Shown: piece after piece, positions 28,669-40,000 of the stretch
Layout: every line of letters begins with the position of its first letter
Numbering within the stretch: the stretch's first letter is position 1
Source: Providencia vermicola
GTDB taxonomy: Bacteria > Pseudomonadota > Gammaproteobacteria > Enterobacterales > Enterobacteriaceae
Assembly: GCF_020381325.1 (NCBI RefSeq)
Contig: NZ_JAGSPI010000003.1
Span: 186,001-250,000, forward strand
DNA: 64,000 nt
Direction: 5' to 3'
Program-made: the position numbers and the translations under genes
The notes under the pieces: model-generated
Told to the model about the DNA's origin: nothing
Database searches by the model: none
The model's input: only the letters and a program-made list of their open reading frames with translations

Positions 28669-29919
28669 TTATTCTGCGTGGTAACGACGGAAAATCAATG
28701 AACCGTTTGTACCACCAAAGCCGAAGGAGTTACACAGAGCGTATTCCATGTTCTCAACTTTACGTGCTTTATTCGCAACGAAATCTAACGTACAGCCCTC
28801 ATCAGGGTTGTCTAAGTTAATCGTTGGAGGGACAATTTGATCACACAAAGACAAAATAGTGAAGATAGATTCAACCGCTCCTGCAGCACCTAATAGGTGG
28901 CCTGTCATGGATTTCGTCGAACTTACTAACACATTTGAATCTTCACCAAATACAGACATAACCGCTTGTGCTTCCGCTAAGTCACCTGCATTAGTTGATG
29001 TACCATGGGCATTGATGTAACCCACTTCGCTCGCTTTAATACCCGCATCTTTTAGCGCATTTTCCATTGCTAATGCAGCACCTTCACCATTTTCTGGCGG
29101 AGATGTCATATGGTAAGCATCACTGCTCATACCAAAGCCAGCAACTTCTGCGTAAATTTTAGCACCACGAGCTTTCGCATGTTCATATTCTTCAAGAATA
29201 ATGATACCTGCACCATCACCAAGAACAAAACCATCACGGTCTTTATCCCAAGGACGACTTGCCGCTTGTGGGTCATCATTGCGAGTTGATAGCGCACGCG
29301 CAGCACCAAAGCCTGCCACACCTAATGGTGTCGTTGCTTTTTCAGTACCGCCTGCCAACATAACGTCTGCATCACCATAAGCAATCATACGTGCTGCGTG
29401 ACCAATATTATGAACGCCCGATGTACATGCTGTAGCAATAGAAATGCTTGGACCACGTAAACCGTACATAATACTTAAATGGCCCGCCGCCAAGTTAATG
29501 ATTGTCGATGGCACGAAGAATGGGCTAACTTTACGAGGACCACCTGCCATCAGAGCTTCACAGTTATCCTGAATTAACCCTAACCCGCCAATACCAGAAC
29601 CAATCGCTAAACCGATACGAGTAGCATTGGCTTCTGTTACTTCCAATCCAGCATCTTTAAAGGCTTGGAAGCCTGCTGCAATACCATATTGAATAAATGG
29701 GTCCATCTTCTTCGCATCTTTGCGAGAGATGTCAAAATCTTCGTAATTGAAATCTTTTACTAAGCCAGCAAATTTAGTTGCGTGGTTAGTAGTATCAAAA
29801 TGTTCAATGAGGCTGATACCACTCTGTCCGTCACAAACAGCTTTCCATGATGACTCAACTGTGTTGCCGACAGGAGATAACATGCCCAGTCCGGTTACGA
29901 CTACACGACGCTTAGACAC
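28669..29919 (-). CDS. fabF: 3-oxoacyl-ACP synthase II
   Basis: This 416-residue KAS II elongates acyl-ACP and governs thermal control of unsaturated fatty acids in E. coli. The Cys-His-His triad is in [20 protein letters not shown] and [12 protein letters not shown]. The start is GTG (GTG TCT AAG CGT) after a GGAGG ribosome site that can be buried in a hairpin (separate entry). Confidence 0.97.
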   Translation of the reverse strand: MSKRRVVVTGLGMLSPVGNTVESSWKAVCDGQSGISLIEHFDTTNHATKFAGLVKDFNYEDFDISRKDAKKMDPFIQYGIAAGFQAFKDAGLEVTEANATRIGLAIGSGIGGLGLIQDNCEALMAGGPRKVSPFFVPSTIINLAAGHLSIMYGLRGPSISIATACTSGVHNIGHAARMIAYGDADVMLAGGTEKATTPLGVAGFGAARALSTRNDDPQAASRPWDKDRDGFVLGDGAGIIILEEYEHAKARGAKIYAEVAGFGMSSDAYHMTSPPENGEGAALAMENALKDAGIKASEVGYINAHGTSTNAGDLAEAQAVMSVFGEDSNVLVSSTKSMTGHLLGAAGAVESIFTILSLCDQIVPPTINLDNPDEGCTLDFVANKARKVENMEYALCNSFGFGGTNGSLIFRRYHAE

Positions 29920-29922
29920 GTA

Positions 29923-29941
29923 TTTCCTCCAAGGAGGGAAA
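29923..29941 (-). promoter_or_regulatory. Hairpin that covers the fabF ribosome-binding site
   Basis: On the minus strand TTTCCCTCC-TT-GGAGGAAA can fold on itself with a bulged C, pairing the GGAGG Shine-Dalgarno with CCTCC. The GTG start lies 4 bases downstream. Confidence 0.45.
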
Positions 29942-29957
29942 AGTTACAAAAGGAACA

Positions 29958-29979
29958 TAGGCGATCGAGTGATCGCCTA
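29958..29979 (-). promoter_or_regulatory. Stem-loop in the acpP-fabF spacer
   Basis: TAGGCGATC (29958-29966) pairs perfectly with GATCGCCTA (29971-29979) across a 4-base loop. No U-tract follows, so it may protect the 3' end of the abundant acpP message or slow read-through into fabF. Confidence 0.5.
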
Positions 29980-29997
29980 GACATGTTTTTCGTACAA

Positions 29998-30234
29998 TTA
30001 TTTAGATGCGTTCTCGACGTAGTCAATCGCAGCCTGTACTGTTGTGATCTTTTCAGCTTCTTCGTCAGGGATTTCGCAATCGAACTCTTCTTCCAGAGCC
30101 ATAACTAGCTCAACTGTGTCAAGAGAATCAGCGCCCAAGTCATCAACAAATGAAGCTGCATTTACAACTTCTTCCTCTTTAACACCCAGTTGTTCAACGA
30201 TGATTTTCTTAACGCGTTCTTCGATAGTGCTCAT
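29998..30234 (-). CDS. acpP: Acyl carrier protein
   Basis: This is the 78-residue acidic carrier of growing acyl chains. The phosphopantetheine serine is Ser37 in GADSLDT. The sequence is nearly the E. coli protein. It lies between fabG and fabF with 155 bases upstream, enough for its own promoter. Confidence 0.98.
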   Translation of the reverse strand: MSTIEERVKKIIVEQLGVKEEEVVNAASFVDDLGADSLDTVELVMALEEEFDCEIPDEEAEKITTVQAAIDYVENASK

Positions 30235-30389
30235 ACTATTAAAATTCCTATCAAAACTCGCTTTCGCGATGGTTTTCGTAGTTTATGAAATACAGGAAAA
30301 GATACAACCCAATCCCGGCTGTTGGAACCATTATTTTGCATTATTTAGCGTTAGATAACACTAATAATGCAAATAGTTCCATCATTTCT

Positions 30390-31124
30390 TTAGATCATGT
30401 ACATGCCACCATTGACATGCAATGTTTCACCTGTGATGTAAGCAGCTTCGTCAGAAGCTAAAAACGCTACAGCACTGGCAATTTCTTGTGCATCACCCAG
30501 TCTATCTGCAGGAACCTGAGATAAAATGCCTGCACGCTGTTCATCTGTCAATGCTTTAGTCATATCTGTTTCGATAAAACCTGGAGCAACAACATTAACA
30601 GTGATACCACGAGAAGCGACTTCCCGAGCTAATGATTTACTAAAACCAATCAGCCCAGCTTTCGCTGCTGCATAGTTTGCTTGTCCCGCATTCCCCATCA
30701 CACCCACAACTGATGCGATAGAAATAATACGCCCACAACGTTTTTTCATCATGGCACGCAAAACGGCTTTAGACAAACGGTAAACGGATGAAAGATTCGT
30801 GTCAATAATATCTTGCCACTCTTCTTCTTTCATACGCATCAATAAGTTATCGCGAGTGATACCTGCATTATTAACCAAAATATCAATTTCACCAAATTCC
30901 TCACGGATCTTAGTCAAAGTTTCTTCGATTGATGCTGCATCAGTCACGTTTAACGCTAAACCTTTCCCTTTACCATCAAGATAAGCAGTAATGGCTTCTG
31001 CGCCTTTTTCGCTGGTTGCTGTGCCAATAACGGTTGCACCGCGCGCGATTAATGTTAAAGCAATGGCTTTACCAATCCCACGGCTCGCACCTGTTACTAG
31101 TGCAATTTTTCCTTCAAAGCTCAT
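30390..31124 (-). CDS. fabG: 3-oxoacyl-ACP reductase
   Basis: This 244-residue NADPH-dependent SDR reduces 3-oxoacyl-ACP. It has GASRGIG at 12-18, NNAG, the catalytic Ser in SIASVVG and YAAAK. GAGGACGAC precedes the ATG. fabD ends 7 bases upstream. Confidence 0.97.
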   Translation of the reverse strand: MSFEGKIALVTGASRGIGKAIALTLIARGATVIGTATSEKGAEAITAYLDGKGKGLALNVTDAASIEETLTKIREEFGEIDILVNNAGITRDNLLMRMKEEEWQDIIDTNLSSVYRLSKAVLRAMMKKRCGRIISIASVVGVMGNAGQANYAAAKAGLIGFSKSLAREVASRGITVNVVAPGFIETDMTKALTDEQRAGILSQVPADRLGDAQEIASAVAFLASDEAAYITGETLHVNGGMYMI

Positions 31125-31131
31125 GTCGTCC

Positions 31132-32064
31132 TCAGCTATTTTCTAAAGCAGTGCTTAATGATACAGGATCATTGGCTGCTACGGCAGTTAAATTAGAGAC
31201 AATTCGCTTGGTAAGACCAGTCAACACTTTACCTGGCCCCATTTCAATAAGGTGTTCAACACCTTGATCTGCCATTAATTCTACTGTTTCTGTCCAGCGT
31301 ACTGGATTATACAGTTGACGAACTAACGCATCACGAATATTTTGCGCCGATTGCTCAATTTTAACATCAACATTGTTGATAACTGGATAGACTGGCTCAC
31401 AAAATTCGATTTTTTCTAACGCTTCGGCTAATTTATCAGCAGCAGGCTTCATTAATGCACAATGTGAAGGCACACTAACTGATAATGGCAGTGCACGTTT
31501 TGCACCTGCTTCTTTACACGCAGCACCTGCTCGCTCAACCGCCGCTTTTTCCCCTGCAATAACCACTTGGCCTGGGGAGTTAAAATTCACGGGTGAAACA
31601 ACTTGACCTTGAGCAGCTTCTTGGCAGGCTTTTTCAATAGATTCATTATCTAAGCCGATAATCGCATACATTGCGCCTGTACCTTCAGGAACCGCTTCTT
31701 GCATCAATTTACCGCGCAATTCAACAAGTTTAATCGCTTCTTTGAAGTCAATCACACCTGCACAAACTAACGCGGAGTACTCACCCAAGCTATGCCCTGC
31801 CATCATTGAAGGCATTGCACCATTTTTAGCTTGCCAAACACGGAAAATTGCCACAGATGCAGCTAATAATGCGGGCTGTGTTTGCCATGTTTTATTTAAT
31901 TCTTCTTCTGGCCCATTTTGGACTAATGCCCAAAGATCGTAACCCAATGCTTCTGATGCTTCAGCAAATGTTTGCTCAACCAGCTTATTTTCTTCAGCTA
32001 ATGCCGCTAACATCCCTAAAGACTGAGAACCCTGTCCGGGAAATACCATCGCAAATTGTGTCAT
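31132..32064 (-). CDS. fabD: Malonyl-CoA:ACP transacylase
   Basis: This 310-residue enzyme loads malonyl units on ACP. The nucleophile elbow is GHSLGEYSAL (Ser in the GHSxG motif), and the catalytic His is in SVPSHCALM. N-terminal FPGQGSQSLGM is typical. It lies 18 bases after fabH. Confidence 0.97.
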   Translation of the reverse strand: MTQFAMVFPGQGSQSLGMLAALAEENKLVEQTFAEASEALGYDLWALVQNGPEEELNKTWQTQPALLAASVAIFRVWQAKNGAMPSMMAGHSLGEYSALVCAGVIDFKEAIKLVELRGKLMQEAVPEGTGAMYAIIGLDNESIEKACQEAAQGQVVSPVNFNSPGQVVIAGEKAAVERAGAACKEAGAKRALPLSVSVPSHCALMKPAADKLAEALEKIEFCEPVYPVINNVDVKIEQSAQNIRDALVRQLYNPVRWTETVELMADQGVEHLIEMGPGKVLTGLTKRIVSNLTAVAANDPVSLSTALENS

Positions 32065-32082
32065 GTCTGTTTTCTCAATAAA

Positions 32083-33039
32083 TTAAAAACGAACTAAGGC
32101 AGAGCCCCACGTGAAACCACCACCAAAGGCTTCTAACAGCACAAGTTGGCCACGTTGGATACGTCCATCACGCACTGCTTCATCAAGTGCAGTTGGGACA
32201 GATGCCGCAGAAGTATTGCCATGACGGTCTAAGGTGATAACCACTTTGTCCATGGTCATATCAAGTTTTTTTGCCGTCGCAGAAATAATTCTTAAATTTG
32301 CTTGATGTGGCACTAACCAATCAAGTTCTTCTTTTGCAATCCCACTTTCTTCCAGTGTTTCATCAACAATATGTGCTAATTCGCGGACTGCAACTTTGAA
32401 TACTTCGTTACCCGTCATTGTTAAATACGCAGGGTCGTCAGAGCAACGGCTACGATTAGGCAATGCGAGTAAATCCCCATAACGCCCATCAGCGTGTAAA
32501 TGGGTGGAGATAATGCCAGGTTCATTAGATTCACCAACCACAACAGCACCTGCGGCGTCACCAAATAAGATAATGGTACCGCGATCTTCTGGGTCTAATG
32601 TTTTTGATAATGCATCAGCGCCAATAACAAGGGCCTTTTTCGTCATCCCTGTTTTAACAAACTGGTCAGCAATACTGATCGCATAAGTAAAGCCTGCACA
32701 GGCTGCCGCAACGTCAAATGCCGCGCAATCATTGATTCCTAGCATTTGCTGCACTTGGCACGCTGCGCTTGGGAATGCATGCGTTGCCGATGTTGTGGCA
32801 ACAATGATTAAACCAATCTCGCTGGCCTCAACTTGTGCCATTTCAAGCGCTTTTTGTGCAGCATGGAAACTCATTACAGAGACATTTTCGTCTTCGTTAG
32901 CAATTCTTCTTTCATGTATCCCAGTGCGGGTCACAATCCATTCATCAGAAGTATCAACCATTTTTTCCAGATCAGCATTGGTACGAACTTGCGCTGGCAA
33001 GTAGCTGCCTGTTCCTAAGATTTTACTGTACATAGCCAT
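32083..33039 (-). CDS. fabH: 3-oxoacyl-ACP synthase III
   Basis: This KAS III (318 aa) starts fatty-acid synthesis by condensing acetyl-CoA with malonyl-ACP. The triad is Cys in AACAGFTYA, His in VPHQANLR and Asn in HGNTSAAS. Two starts are possible: the ATG at 33039 (MAMYSK, 12 bases from CAGGAG) and the ATG at 33033, which matches the E. coli MYTK start. The first is kept for spacing. It follows plsX by 3 bases. Confidence 0.96.
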   Translation of the reverse strand: MAMYSKILGTGSYLPAQVRTNADLEKMVDTSDEWIVTRTGIHERRIANEDENVSVMSFHAAQKALEMAQVEASEIGLIIVATTSATHAFPSAACQVQQMLGINDCAAFDVAAACAGFTYAISIADQFVKTGMTKKALVIGADALSKTLDPEDRGTIILFGDAAGAVVVGESNEPGIISTHLHADGRYGDLLALPNRSRCSDDPAYLTMTGNEVFKVAVRELAHIVDETLEESGIAKEELDWLVPHQANLRIISATAKKLDMTMDKVVITLDRHGNTSAASVPTALDEAVRDGRIQRGQLVLLEAFGGGFTWGSALVRF

Positions 33040-33042
33040 AGG

Positions 33043-34083
33043 TTATTGATCGCTCCTGGGTAAAACAATATTTAATCGCGCTGTTATTCTTTCTGGTACT
33101 TGTTTTTCAACAGCTTGCACTGCGCGGTCAATCGCAGCTTTAAATGCATTTTCGTTAGCCGCACCATGACTCTTGATCACAATACCTTTTAATCCTAACA
33201 GAGTCGCACCGTTATACTGGTCGGGGTTCATGTCCCCAAAACGCTTCATTAAACGTTTTTTTAGCCATTTTTTCGCCAGTTGCATTATCCAACTGCGTTT
33301 TTTCTTTTCGTCATCCGCCGATTTTAACAAGGAAAGAATAACGCGAACGACTCCTTCCATTGTTTTTAATGAGACGTTACCCGCGAAGCCGTCACACACT
33401 AATACATCGGTTTTACCTGTCAGTAATTCATTACCTTCAACGTAACCAATATAGTTAATGGACGCCGTTTCTTTTAATACTGAGGCGGCTTCGCGGATAT
33501 TGTCCAGTCCTTTGCTCTCTTCTTCACCGATATTGAGCAAAGCAACTTTCGGTTTTGTGATATTGACCACTTCTTCAGCCATCACCGAACCCATTACAGC
33601 AAATTGCACTAACATTTCACTACTGCAATTGACGTTTGCCCCTAAATCCAACACTACCGTCTGTTTTTTCTGCTGGTTAGGTAAGATTGTCATTAGCGCT
33701 GGACGCTCAATGCCATCTATCGACTTTAACATCAATTTCGCTAACCCCATCAATGCGCCTGTATTACCCGCACTCACGCACGCTTGTGCCTGCCCTGTTT
33801 TTACCAACTCTAAGGCCACTCGCATCGACGTTCCTTTGCTTTGTCTTATTGCGTTTGATGGCTTGGCATCGTTAGCAATAATTCCGTCCGCAGGGATAAT
33901 TTCGACACGCGAAATTTGCTCGGCACTTAGATGTGCAAGCAAGGGTTGAATGGCTTCGGGTTGACCGACAAGCAGTAATTTGAGTGCTGAATTAGATGCC
34001 AGAGCCTGCAATGCAGCAGGCACTGTGACGCGGGGACCAACATCCCCGCCCATAGCATCTAACGCAATGGTTAGATTAGCCAA
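33043..34083 (-). CDS. plsX: PlsX phosphate acyltransferase
   Basis: This 346-residue enzyme turns acyl-ACP into acyl-phosphate for PlsY. It opens with [14 protein letters not shown] and has [11 protein letters not shown] and VVLDLGANV blocks. The start is an unusual TTG at 34083, 11 bases after the rpmF stop, which places the conserved DAMGGD at the right distance. The next in-frame ATG would remove that motif's lead. Confidence 0.94.
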   Translation of the reverse strand: MANLTIALDAMGGDVGPRVTVPAALQALASNSALKLLLVGQPEAIQPLLAHLSAEQISRVEIIPADGIIANDAKPSNAIRQSKGTSMRVALELVKTGQAQACVSAGNTGALMGLAKLMLKSIDGIERPALMTILPNQQKKQTVVLDLGANVNCSSEMLVQFAVMGSVMAEEVVNITKPKVALLNIGEEESKGLDNIREAASVLKETASINYIGYVEGNELLTGKTDVLVCDGFAGNVSLKTMEGVVRVILSLLKSADDEKKKRSWIMQLAKKWLKKRLMKRFGDMNPDQYNGATLLGLKGIVIKSHGAANENAFKAAIDRAVQAVEKQVPERITARLNIVLPRSDQ

Positions 34084-34094
34084 GGTACCAACAA

Positions 34095-34265
34095 TTACTT
34101 GCTGATAACCTTACGGCCACGGTAGAAACCGTCTGCAGTCACATGGTGACGCAGGTGAGTTTCACCTGAAGTTTTATCTACAGAAACTAGGGTAGCAGTC
34201 AGTGCATCATGTGAACGACGCATACCGCGTTTTGAACGAGTTGGTTTATTCTGTTGTACGGCCAT
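34095..34265 (-). CDS. rpmF: 50S ribosomal protein L32
   Basis: This 56-residue basic protein reads [20 protein letters not shown] and on to RKVISK, the L32 sequence of enterobacteria. It has AAGGAG before the ATG. It lies between yceD and plsX in the conserved yceD-rpmF-plsX-fab order. Confidence 0.97.
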   Translation of the reverse strand: MAVQQNKPTRSKRGMRRSHDALTATLVSVDKTSGETHLRHHVTADGFYRGRKVISK

Positions 34266-34277
34266 TGACCTTACTCC

Positions 34278-34802
34278 TTAAGTACTTTTCTTTAAACTGG
34301 CTAATACGGCAAATGGGTTTGGCTTTTCTGCCTCAGGAGGCAGTTCACCATACACCATGTCCGCTTCGGACACTTCACAGTGTTCAGAATCATGAACCGG
34401 AACAACTGGTAAGGAAAGAATTATTTCATCTTCTATCATTCCCAGCAAATCTATTTCACCAAATTCATCAATTTGAATTGGCTCATAGAGCTCCGGTAAT
34501 GCTTCGGCCTTTTCGTCATTGACGACAGGACTAAAACAATACGATACGTAGGCATGATGCTTGAAATTTTTTCCGCAGCGTTGGCATTGGAGGGTGAGAT
34601 CCACATCGGATTTCCCTTCGATAACCGTGAGACGCTGTTTATCAATGTTAAATGATAATTCGGTTTCTACATCACTGTCTACACTGACTACTGATTCTGC
34701 AAGACGTGCAACTTGCTCAGGTGTATAACTCCCGACATAGTCGAGGTTTTTCTGAGCTGCACGCTGCGCATCGATAGTCAGGGGTAATTTTACCTTTTGC
34801 AT
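34278..34802 (-). CDS. yceD: YceD (DUF177), 23S rRNA accumulation protein
   Basis: This 174-residue protein has the DUF177 cysteine pair CQRCGK near residues 73-78 and the highly conserved C-terminal half ([30 protein letters not shown]). It is linked to 23S rRNA accumulation in E. coli. There is no ribosome-binding site before the ATG at 34802, and the best promoter would start transcription only about 3 bases upstream. Confidence 0.93.
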   Translation of the reverse strand: MQKVKLPLTIDAQRAAQKNLDYVGSYTPEQVARLAESVVSVDSDVETELSFNIDKQRLTVIEGKSDVDLTLQCQRCGKNFKHHAYVSYCFSPVVNDEKAEALPELYEPIQIDEFGEIDLLGMIEDEIILSLPVVPVHDSEHCEVSEADMVYGELPPEAEKPNPFAVLASLKKST

Positions 34803-34811
34803 AAGGCGCGC

Positions 34812-34840
34812 ATATTAACTTTGTAATGAGCTATAGTCAA
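34812..34840 (-). promoter_or_regulatory. Promoter immediately upstream of yceD
   Basis: On the minus strand TTGACT (34840-34835), a 17-base spacer and TAATAT (34817-34812) form a good sigma-70 promoter. The predicted start is near 34805, giving a leaderless or nearly leaderless yceD message. Confidence 0.6.
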
Positions 34841-34843
34841 AGA

Positions 34844-34868
34844 AAAAGGCGGGGTAAACTCGCCTTTT
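34844..34868. terminator. Hairpin in the yceD/maf divergent region
   Basis: AAAAGGCG (34844-34851) pairs with CGCCTTTT (34861-34868), with T-runs on both strands. A terminator in a divergent spacer suggests a short transcript or attenuation. E. coli has the small RNA SraB in this interval. Confidence 0.5.
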
Positions 34869-34945
34869 CACCAAAAAATCGCAGGTTTTGCGGTTTATAG
34901 TTTAAAATGAGTTAACCCTTTTGGCTACGAGTTTTGAGAAAAATC

Positions 34946-35530
34946 ATGAAATCGATTATTTTGGCGTCAACTTCACCCTATCGGCAATCCTTATTAAAAA
35001 AATTAGGTTTGCCGTTTTTAGCCTCACCGCCGAACATTGATGAATCACCTGTTTTAAATGAATCGGCTCAAGCTTTAGTCTTGCGGTTATCTCATGCCAA
35101 AGCCGCTGCACTGACAGAACAATATGCTCAACATTTAATTATTGGTTCTGATCAAGTGTGTGTTATTGATGGGAAAATTGTCGGCAAGCCTCATACCTTT
35201 GAAAATGCATTCAAACAATTGAAAGCGGCCTCTGATCATAAAATCACATTTTATACTGGGTTGTGCCTATTAGATTCCGCGACAGGAAAATTTAATCTGC
35301 AATGTGAATTGTTCGATGTCTATTTTCGAAAATTAACGGACCAAGAGATCACTAACTACTTGTATAAAGAAGAACCGTTCCAATGTGCAGGAAGTTTTAA
35401 ATCCGAAGGGCTCGGTATAACTTTATTTGATAGGTTAGAGGGACGTGACCCTAACACTTTAATTGGCTTACCGATTATTTTGCTGCTAGAAATGCTACGA
35501 CAGCATGATGTTAACCCACTATTGGATTAA
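34946..35530 (+). CDS. yceF: YceF/Maf-2 nucleotide pyrophosphatase
   Basis: This Maf-family house-cleaning pyrophosphatase (194 aa) resembles E. coli YceF, which acts on 7-methyl-GTP. It has an ILASTSPYRQ N-terminus, IIGSDQVCVIDG with the catalytic Asp, and CAGSFKSEGLGITLFDRLEGRDPNTLIGLP. A TTG at 34934 is in frame, but the ATG at 34946 gives the conserved start. Confidence 0.93.
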   Translation: MKSIILASTSPYRQSLLKKLGLPFLASPPNIDESPVLNESAQALVLRLSHAKAAALTEQYAQHLIIGSDQVCVIDGKIVGKPHTFENAFKQLKAASDHKITFYTGLCLLDSATGKFNLQCELFDVYFRKLTDQEITNYLYKEEPFQCAGSFKSEGLGITLFDRLEGRDPNTLIGLPIILLLEMLRQHDVNPLLD

Positions 35531-35537
35531 TAAATAA

Positions 35538-35566
35538 TTGGCGGGTAATGACCTTTTACCCGCCAA
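35538..35566. terminator. Bidirectional terminator between yceF and rluC
   Basis: TTGGCGGGTAA (35538-35548) pairs perfectly with TTACCCGCCAA (35556-35566). It lies between convergent genes, with modest T-runs. Confidence 0.7.
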
Positions 35567-35576
35567 CGAGTCATAC

Positions 35577-36536
35577 TTACGATGTGGTTTTACGGTTACG
35601 TAATACTTTTAAACAATGGTTTAGCTCTGCCCCCATCGGCGCTTGCAGGCGCATCTCTTCACCAGTTTTGGGATGAGTGAATTTTAATGCGCTGGCGTGC
35701 AGGAACAACCGATTGAGGCCTGTATCTGCTAATTGGCTATCGAATAATTCGTCACCATAACGGTTATCAAACGCAATTGGGTGACCGGCATATAAAGTGT
35801 GCACTCGAATTTGATGTGTTCGCCCCGTGACAGGACTCGCTTTCACTAACGTTGCATTATCAAAACGCTCTTCGACTTTAAAGCGCGTTTCCGATGGTTT
35901 TCCTTCGCTACTCACTTTGACGACCCGCTCACCACTTTGCAAAATATTTTTCAATAATGGCGCTTGAACCACTTTGACATGAGACTGCCAATGGCCACGC
36001 ACTAAGGCAAGATAATCTTTTTGCATAGTTTTCAAGCGCAACTGTTCATGCAAGGCTCTTAAGGCAGAACGTTTTTTCGCCACTAATAAAATTCCTGATG
36101 TGTCCCTATCGAGGCGATGAACCAGTTCAAGAAAACGAGCTTCAGGCCGCAAAGCCCGCAGCCCTTCAATAACACCAAAGCTCAAACCACTTCCGCCATG
36201 TACTGCTGTACCAGAAGGTTTGTTCAGTACAAGTATGGAATCATCTTCAAATAAAATGCAGTTAGCTAATGCGGCCACTTTATCTAATTTAGCGGAAACC
36301 GCGGGCACCTCACGCTCAGCGACTCTGACTGGCGGAACACGAACTTGATCCCCTTCGACAAGTTTATACTCAGGCTTAATCCGCCCTTTATTTACACGCA
36401 CTTCCCCTTTACGGATAATGCGATAAATCATGCTTTTTGGTACGCCTTTAAGTTTAGCGAGCAAAAAGTTATCGATGCGTTGCCCAGCCTCGTCATCGCT
36501 GATGTCTATAAATTGAACTTGATTTTGTGTATTCAT
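35577..36536 (-). CDS. rluC: RluC 23S rRNA pseudouridine synthase
   Basis: This 319-residue enzyme makes pseudouridines at 23S positions 955, 2504 and 2580 in E. coli. An S4 RNA-binding domain (about 17-80) precedes the RluA-type catalytic domain; the catalytic Asp is in [12 protein letters not shown]. It diverges from rne, as in E. coli. Confidence 0.95.
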   Translation of the reverse strand: MNTQNQVQFIDISDDEAGQRIDNFLLAKLKGVPKSMIYRIIRKGEVRVNKGRIKPEYKLVEGDQVRVPPVRVAEREVPAVSAKLDKVAALANCILFEDDSILVLNKPSGTAVHGGSGLSFGVIEGLRALRPEARFLELVHRLDRDTSGILLVAKKRSALRALHEQLRLKTMQKDYLALVRGHWQSHVKVVQAPLLKNILQSGERVVKVSSEGKPSETRFKVEERFDNATLVKASPVTGRTHQIRVHTLYAGHPIAFDNRYGDELFDSQLADTGLNRLFLHASALKFTHPKTGEEMRLQAPMGAELNHCLKVLRNRKTTS

Positions 36537-36696
36537 TCGAAAATGCGTTAACTCTAATTGATTAAAATATGCGCTTATTAACTCTCTCTATCATACCGAC
36601 TCCACGAATTTTTTTATGTTTTTTTTTATTTTGGTTATTTTCTGCATGATTTTTCCTATTTCTAAATAAAATTTCCATATAACTTCCTTATCGACT

Positions 36697-37077
36697 TGCT
36701 ATAATGCACATGGCAATGGGATAATATGTAGTTGCCAAGATGTTTAAAAAACGAAAATTGGCGTTTATAGGATTTCTTATTTGATAGCGTAACAATGCAG
36801 CAATGGCGTAAGACATTTAGCAATATCAAATAAATTAGCGAGCAACGAATTTTGGCTTATTGGGTTAGGTACTTCCGTTTTAATGATAATCAACGGCACC
36901 CTAATTAAGAACGCTGAATTTTTAATCTAAAAATCAGGTTCACCGAATACTGCGCGTCTCTATACGAACGACTGCCGCGAGGCAGACGGTTTTGTAAAAA
37001 TCACGAGGCCATCGGTTTACAGTAGCTCTTTCTTTCGCTGCTCTTTATTTAAAAGAAAATAATGAGTAAGTAATAAC
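36697..37077 (+). promoter_or_regulatory. rne promoter and long 5' leader
   Basis: An extended -10, TGCTATAAT (36697-36705), predicts a start near 36712 and a leader of about 366 nt, close to the 361-nt E. coli rne leader through which RNase E controls its own message. A stem CTGCC-GCGA-GGCAG with a GNRA loop is at 36972-36985. The 36537-36690 part between rluC and rne is AT-rich with nothing recognised. Confidence 0.6.
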
Positions 37078-40000
37078 ATGAAAAGAATGCTAATAAACGC
37101 AACTCAACAGGAAGAGTTGCGTGTTGCCCTTGTTGACGGGCAACGTCTCTATGATTTGGATATTGAAAGCCCAGGTCATGAGCAAAAAAAGGCGAACATT
37201 TACAAAGGTAAAATCACCCGTATCGAACCTAGTCTTGAAGCTGCTTTTGTTGATTATGGTGCAGAAAGACACGGTTTCCTTCCTATCAAAGAAATCGCTC
37301 GTGAATACTTCCCAAGCAACTACCACTCTCAAGGCCGTCCTAACATTAAAGATGTGTTAAAAGAAGGCCAAGAAGTTATTGTTCAAGTTGATAAAGAAGA
37401 ACGTGGTAATAAAGGTGCAGCATTAACTACTTTTATTAGTCTGGCAGGTAGCTATTTAGTGTTAATGCCAAATAACCCACGTGCAGGCGGTATTTCTCGT
37501 CGTATTGAAGGTGAAGACCGTACAGAACTCAAAGAAGCACTGTCTTCTTTAGAAATTCCAGATGGTATGGGTCTGATTGTCCGCACGGCTGGTGTTGGTA
37601 AGTCTGCAGAATCCCTACAACAAGATTTACTGTACCGCTTACGCCACTGGGAAGCTATCCAAAAAGCCGCTGAAAACCGCCCCGCACCTTTCCTAATCCA
37701 TCAGGAAAGTAATGTTATTGTGCGTGCGTTCCGCGATTATCTACGCCCAGATATTGGCGAGATTCTCATTGATAATCCGAAAGTCGTCGAAATGGCTCGT
37801 AACCATATCGAAGCGATAGGTCGTGGTGATTTTGCGAGCAAAATCAAACACTACAGTGGCGATGTTCCATTATTCAGCCATTACCAAATCGAATCTCAAA
37901 TTGAATCTGCGTTCCAACGTGAAGTACGTTTACCTTCAGGTGGGGCGTTAGTCATTGATACAACAGAAGCATTGACTGCGATTGATATCAACTCATCACG
38001 TTCTACTCGTGGTGGTGACATCGAAGAAACTGCGTTCAATACTAACCTTGAAGCGGCGGATGAAATTGCTCGCCAATTACGTCTACGTGACCTTGGTGGC
38101 TTAATTGTCATTGACTTTATTGATATGACGCCAGTTAGGCACCAACGTGAAGTGGAAAACCGTTTACGTGAAGCGGTTCGCCAAGATCGTGCTCGTATTC
38201 AAATTGCCCGTATCTCTCGTTTCGGTTTACTCGAAATGTCCCGCCAACGTTTAAGCCCATCATTAGGCGAATCAAGCCACCATGTGTGCCCTCGTTGTAT
38301 GGGAACTGGGACAATTCGTGATAACGAATCACTGTCATTATCGGTTCTTCGTTTAATCGAAGAAGAAGCACTAAAGGAAAATACGCATGAAGTTCACGCG
38401 ATTGTTCCTGTGCAAATCGCGTCTTACTTGCTGAACGAAAAACGTAAAGCCGTCAGCGAAATTGAACAACGCCAAACTCACGTTCGTGTTGTTATCGTGC
38501 CAAATGACCAGATGCAGACACCTCATTTCCATGTCATCCGTATCCGTAAAGGTGAAGAAGTGAATACTCTGAGCTATAACTTAGCTCAATATCACGAAAC
38601 TGAAACCTTAACTCATACCGATGAAACAACGTCTGAGCGTAAACTACCTGAGCAACCTGCGATTTCTGCTTTTGCATTACAAGAGCCAGTTGAGCTTTCT
38701 ACCGCTAAACCTAAAGAAGCCGCGTCCGTTAAAGCACCAGTAAAAACTGCGTCAAATGAACCTGCTCAGCCAGGATTATTCAGTAAAATTGCTGCATTCT
38801 TTAAAGGCCTCTTTGGTGGTGAAGAAGAGAAAGTGGTCGAAGCGCCTGCCCCTAAAGCTCGCAATAATAATGACCGCCGCCGTAATAACGATCGTCGTCG
38901 TAATAATGATCGCCGCAACAATAATCGTCGTGATCGTGATGATAACGAAAATCGTGATAGTCGCGACAATCGTAATAATCGCAGTGATCGCAATGCTTCA
39001 TCGGAAGAAACGAATAATCGTAACAAGGGCCGTAACAATAAGAATGCGGCACCACAAGATGAACAAACGGCTGAAAATGCAAATCGTGACAACCAGCAGC
39101 AGCGTCGTGAACAGCGAGCTGATCGCCGTCGTCGTCAAGATGAAAAACGTCAGCAACAGACTGCAAAAACTCAGCAAGATGCACAACAAGATAACGTTGA
39201 AGCAACAAATGCAAGAGAAGAAGAACAGCGCCCTGCTGCTCCTCGCCGCCAGCGTCGCCAGTTAACACAAAAAATTCGTGTGACTGATAACGATCAAATG
39301 GTCAAAACAGATATTACAGAGCCTGTTGTCGCTGTAGCCGCACCAGTTGCTGCATTACCAGCACCAGTTGCTGTGGTTAATCAAGTTGAAGGCCAAGTAC
39401 AAGCTGACGATCTACAAGATTTAACTCATCAAACTGATGGCGAAGAGAAACAAGACACCATCATTCCTCGCCGTTCGCGCCGCTCTCCTCGTCACTTACG
39501 TGTAAGTGGGCAACGTCGCCGTCGCTACCGTGATGAGCGTCATCTCAATAGTTCACCAATGCCATTGGCCGCAGCTGTAGCATCACCTGAGCTAGCTTCT
39601 GGTAAAGTCTTCATTCATTACCCAATTGTTCAGCCTCAACAAGAGAGCATGGCAATTATGACTAATGAGGAAATGCTTGAACAACAAAATGGCATTGAGT
39701 CTGTCAATACAAATACGGTAGAAACAGCTAAGGCGGAAAGCCAATCTGAAGTCCCAGCCGTTGTAGCAACACCTGTTGTTGATGTAGTGGCTACCGATGA
39801 AAAAGCAAAATCTGTTGAGGTCGTGCATGTCAGCGAAACTGTTGAACCACAACCTGTTGAGGCACATGATGTTATTACTGCAACAGAAACGCCTATCGAC
39901 AAAGTAAAAACTGACGTAGAAGAAGTAATTGTTGCTGCTGATACCGTAGTTGAAACAGTTGTTGAGGTTATGGTTGAAGAAAATATTCAACCGACAATCG

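Noticed and set aside
38850-39270. Long open frames on other strands and frames within the rne scaffold region
   Set aside because: They come from the low-complexity Arg/Asn/Asp-rich codons of RNase E and are shadows of that gene.
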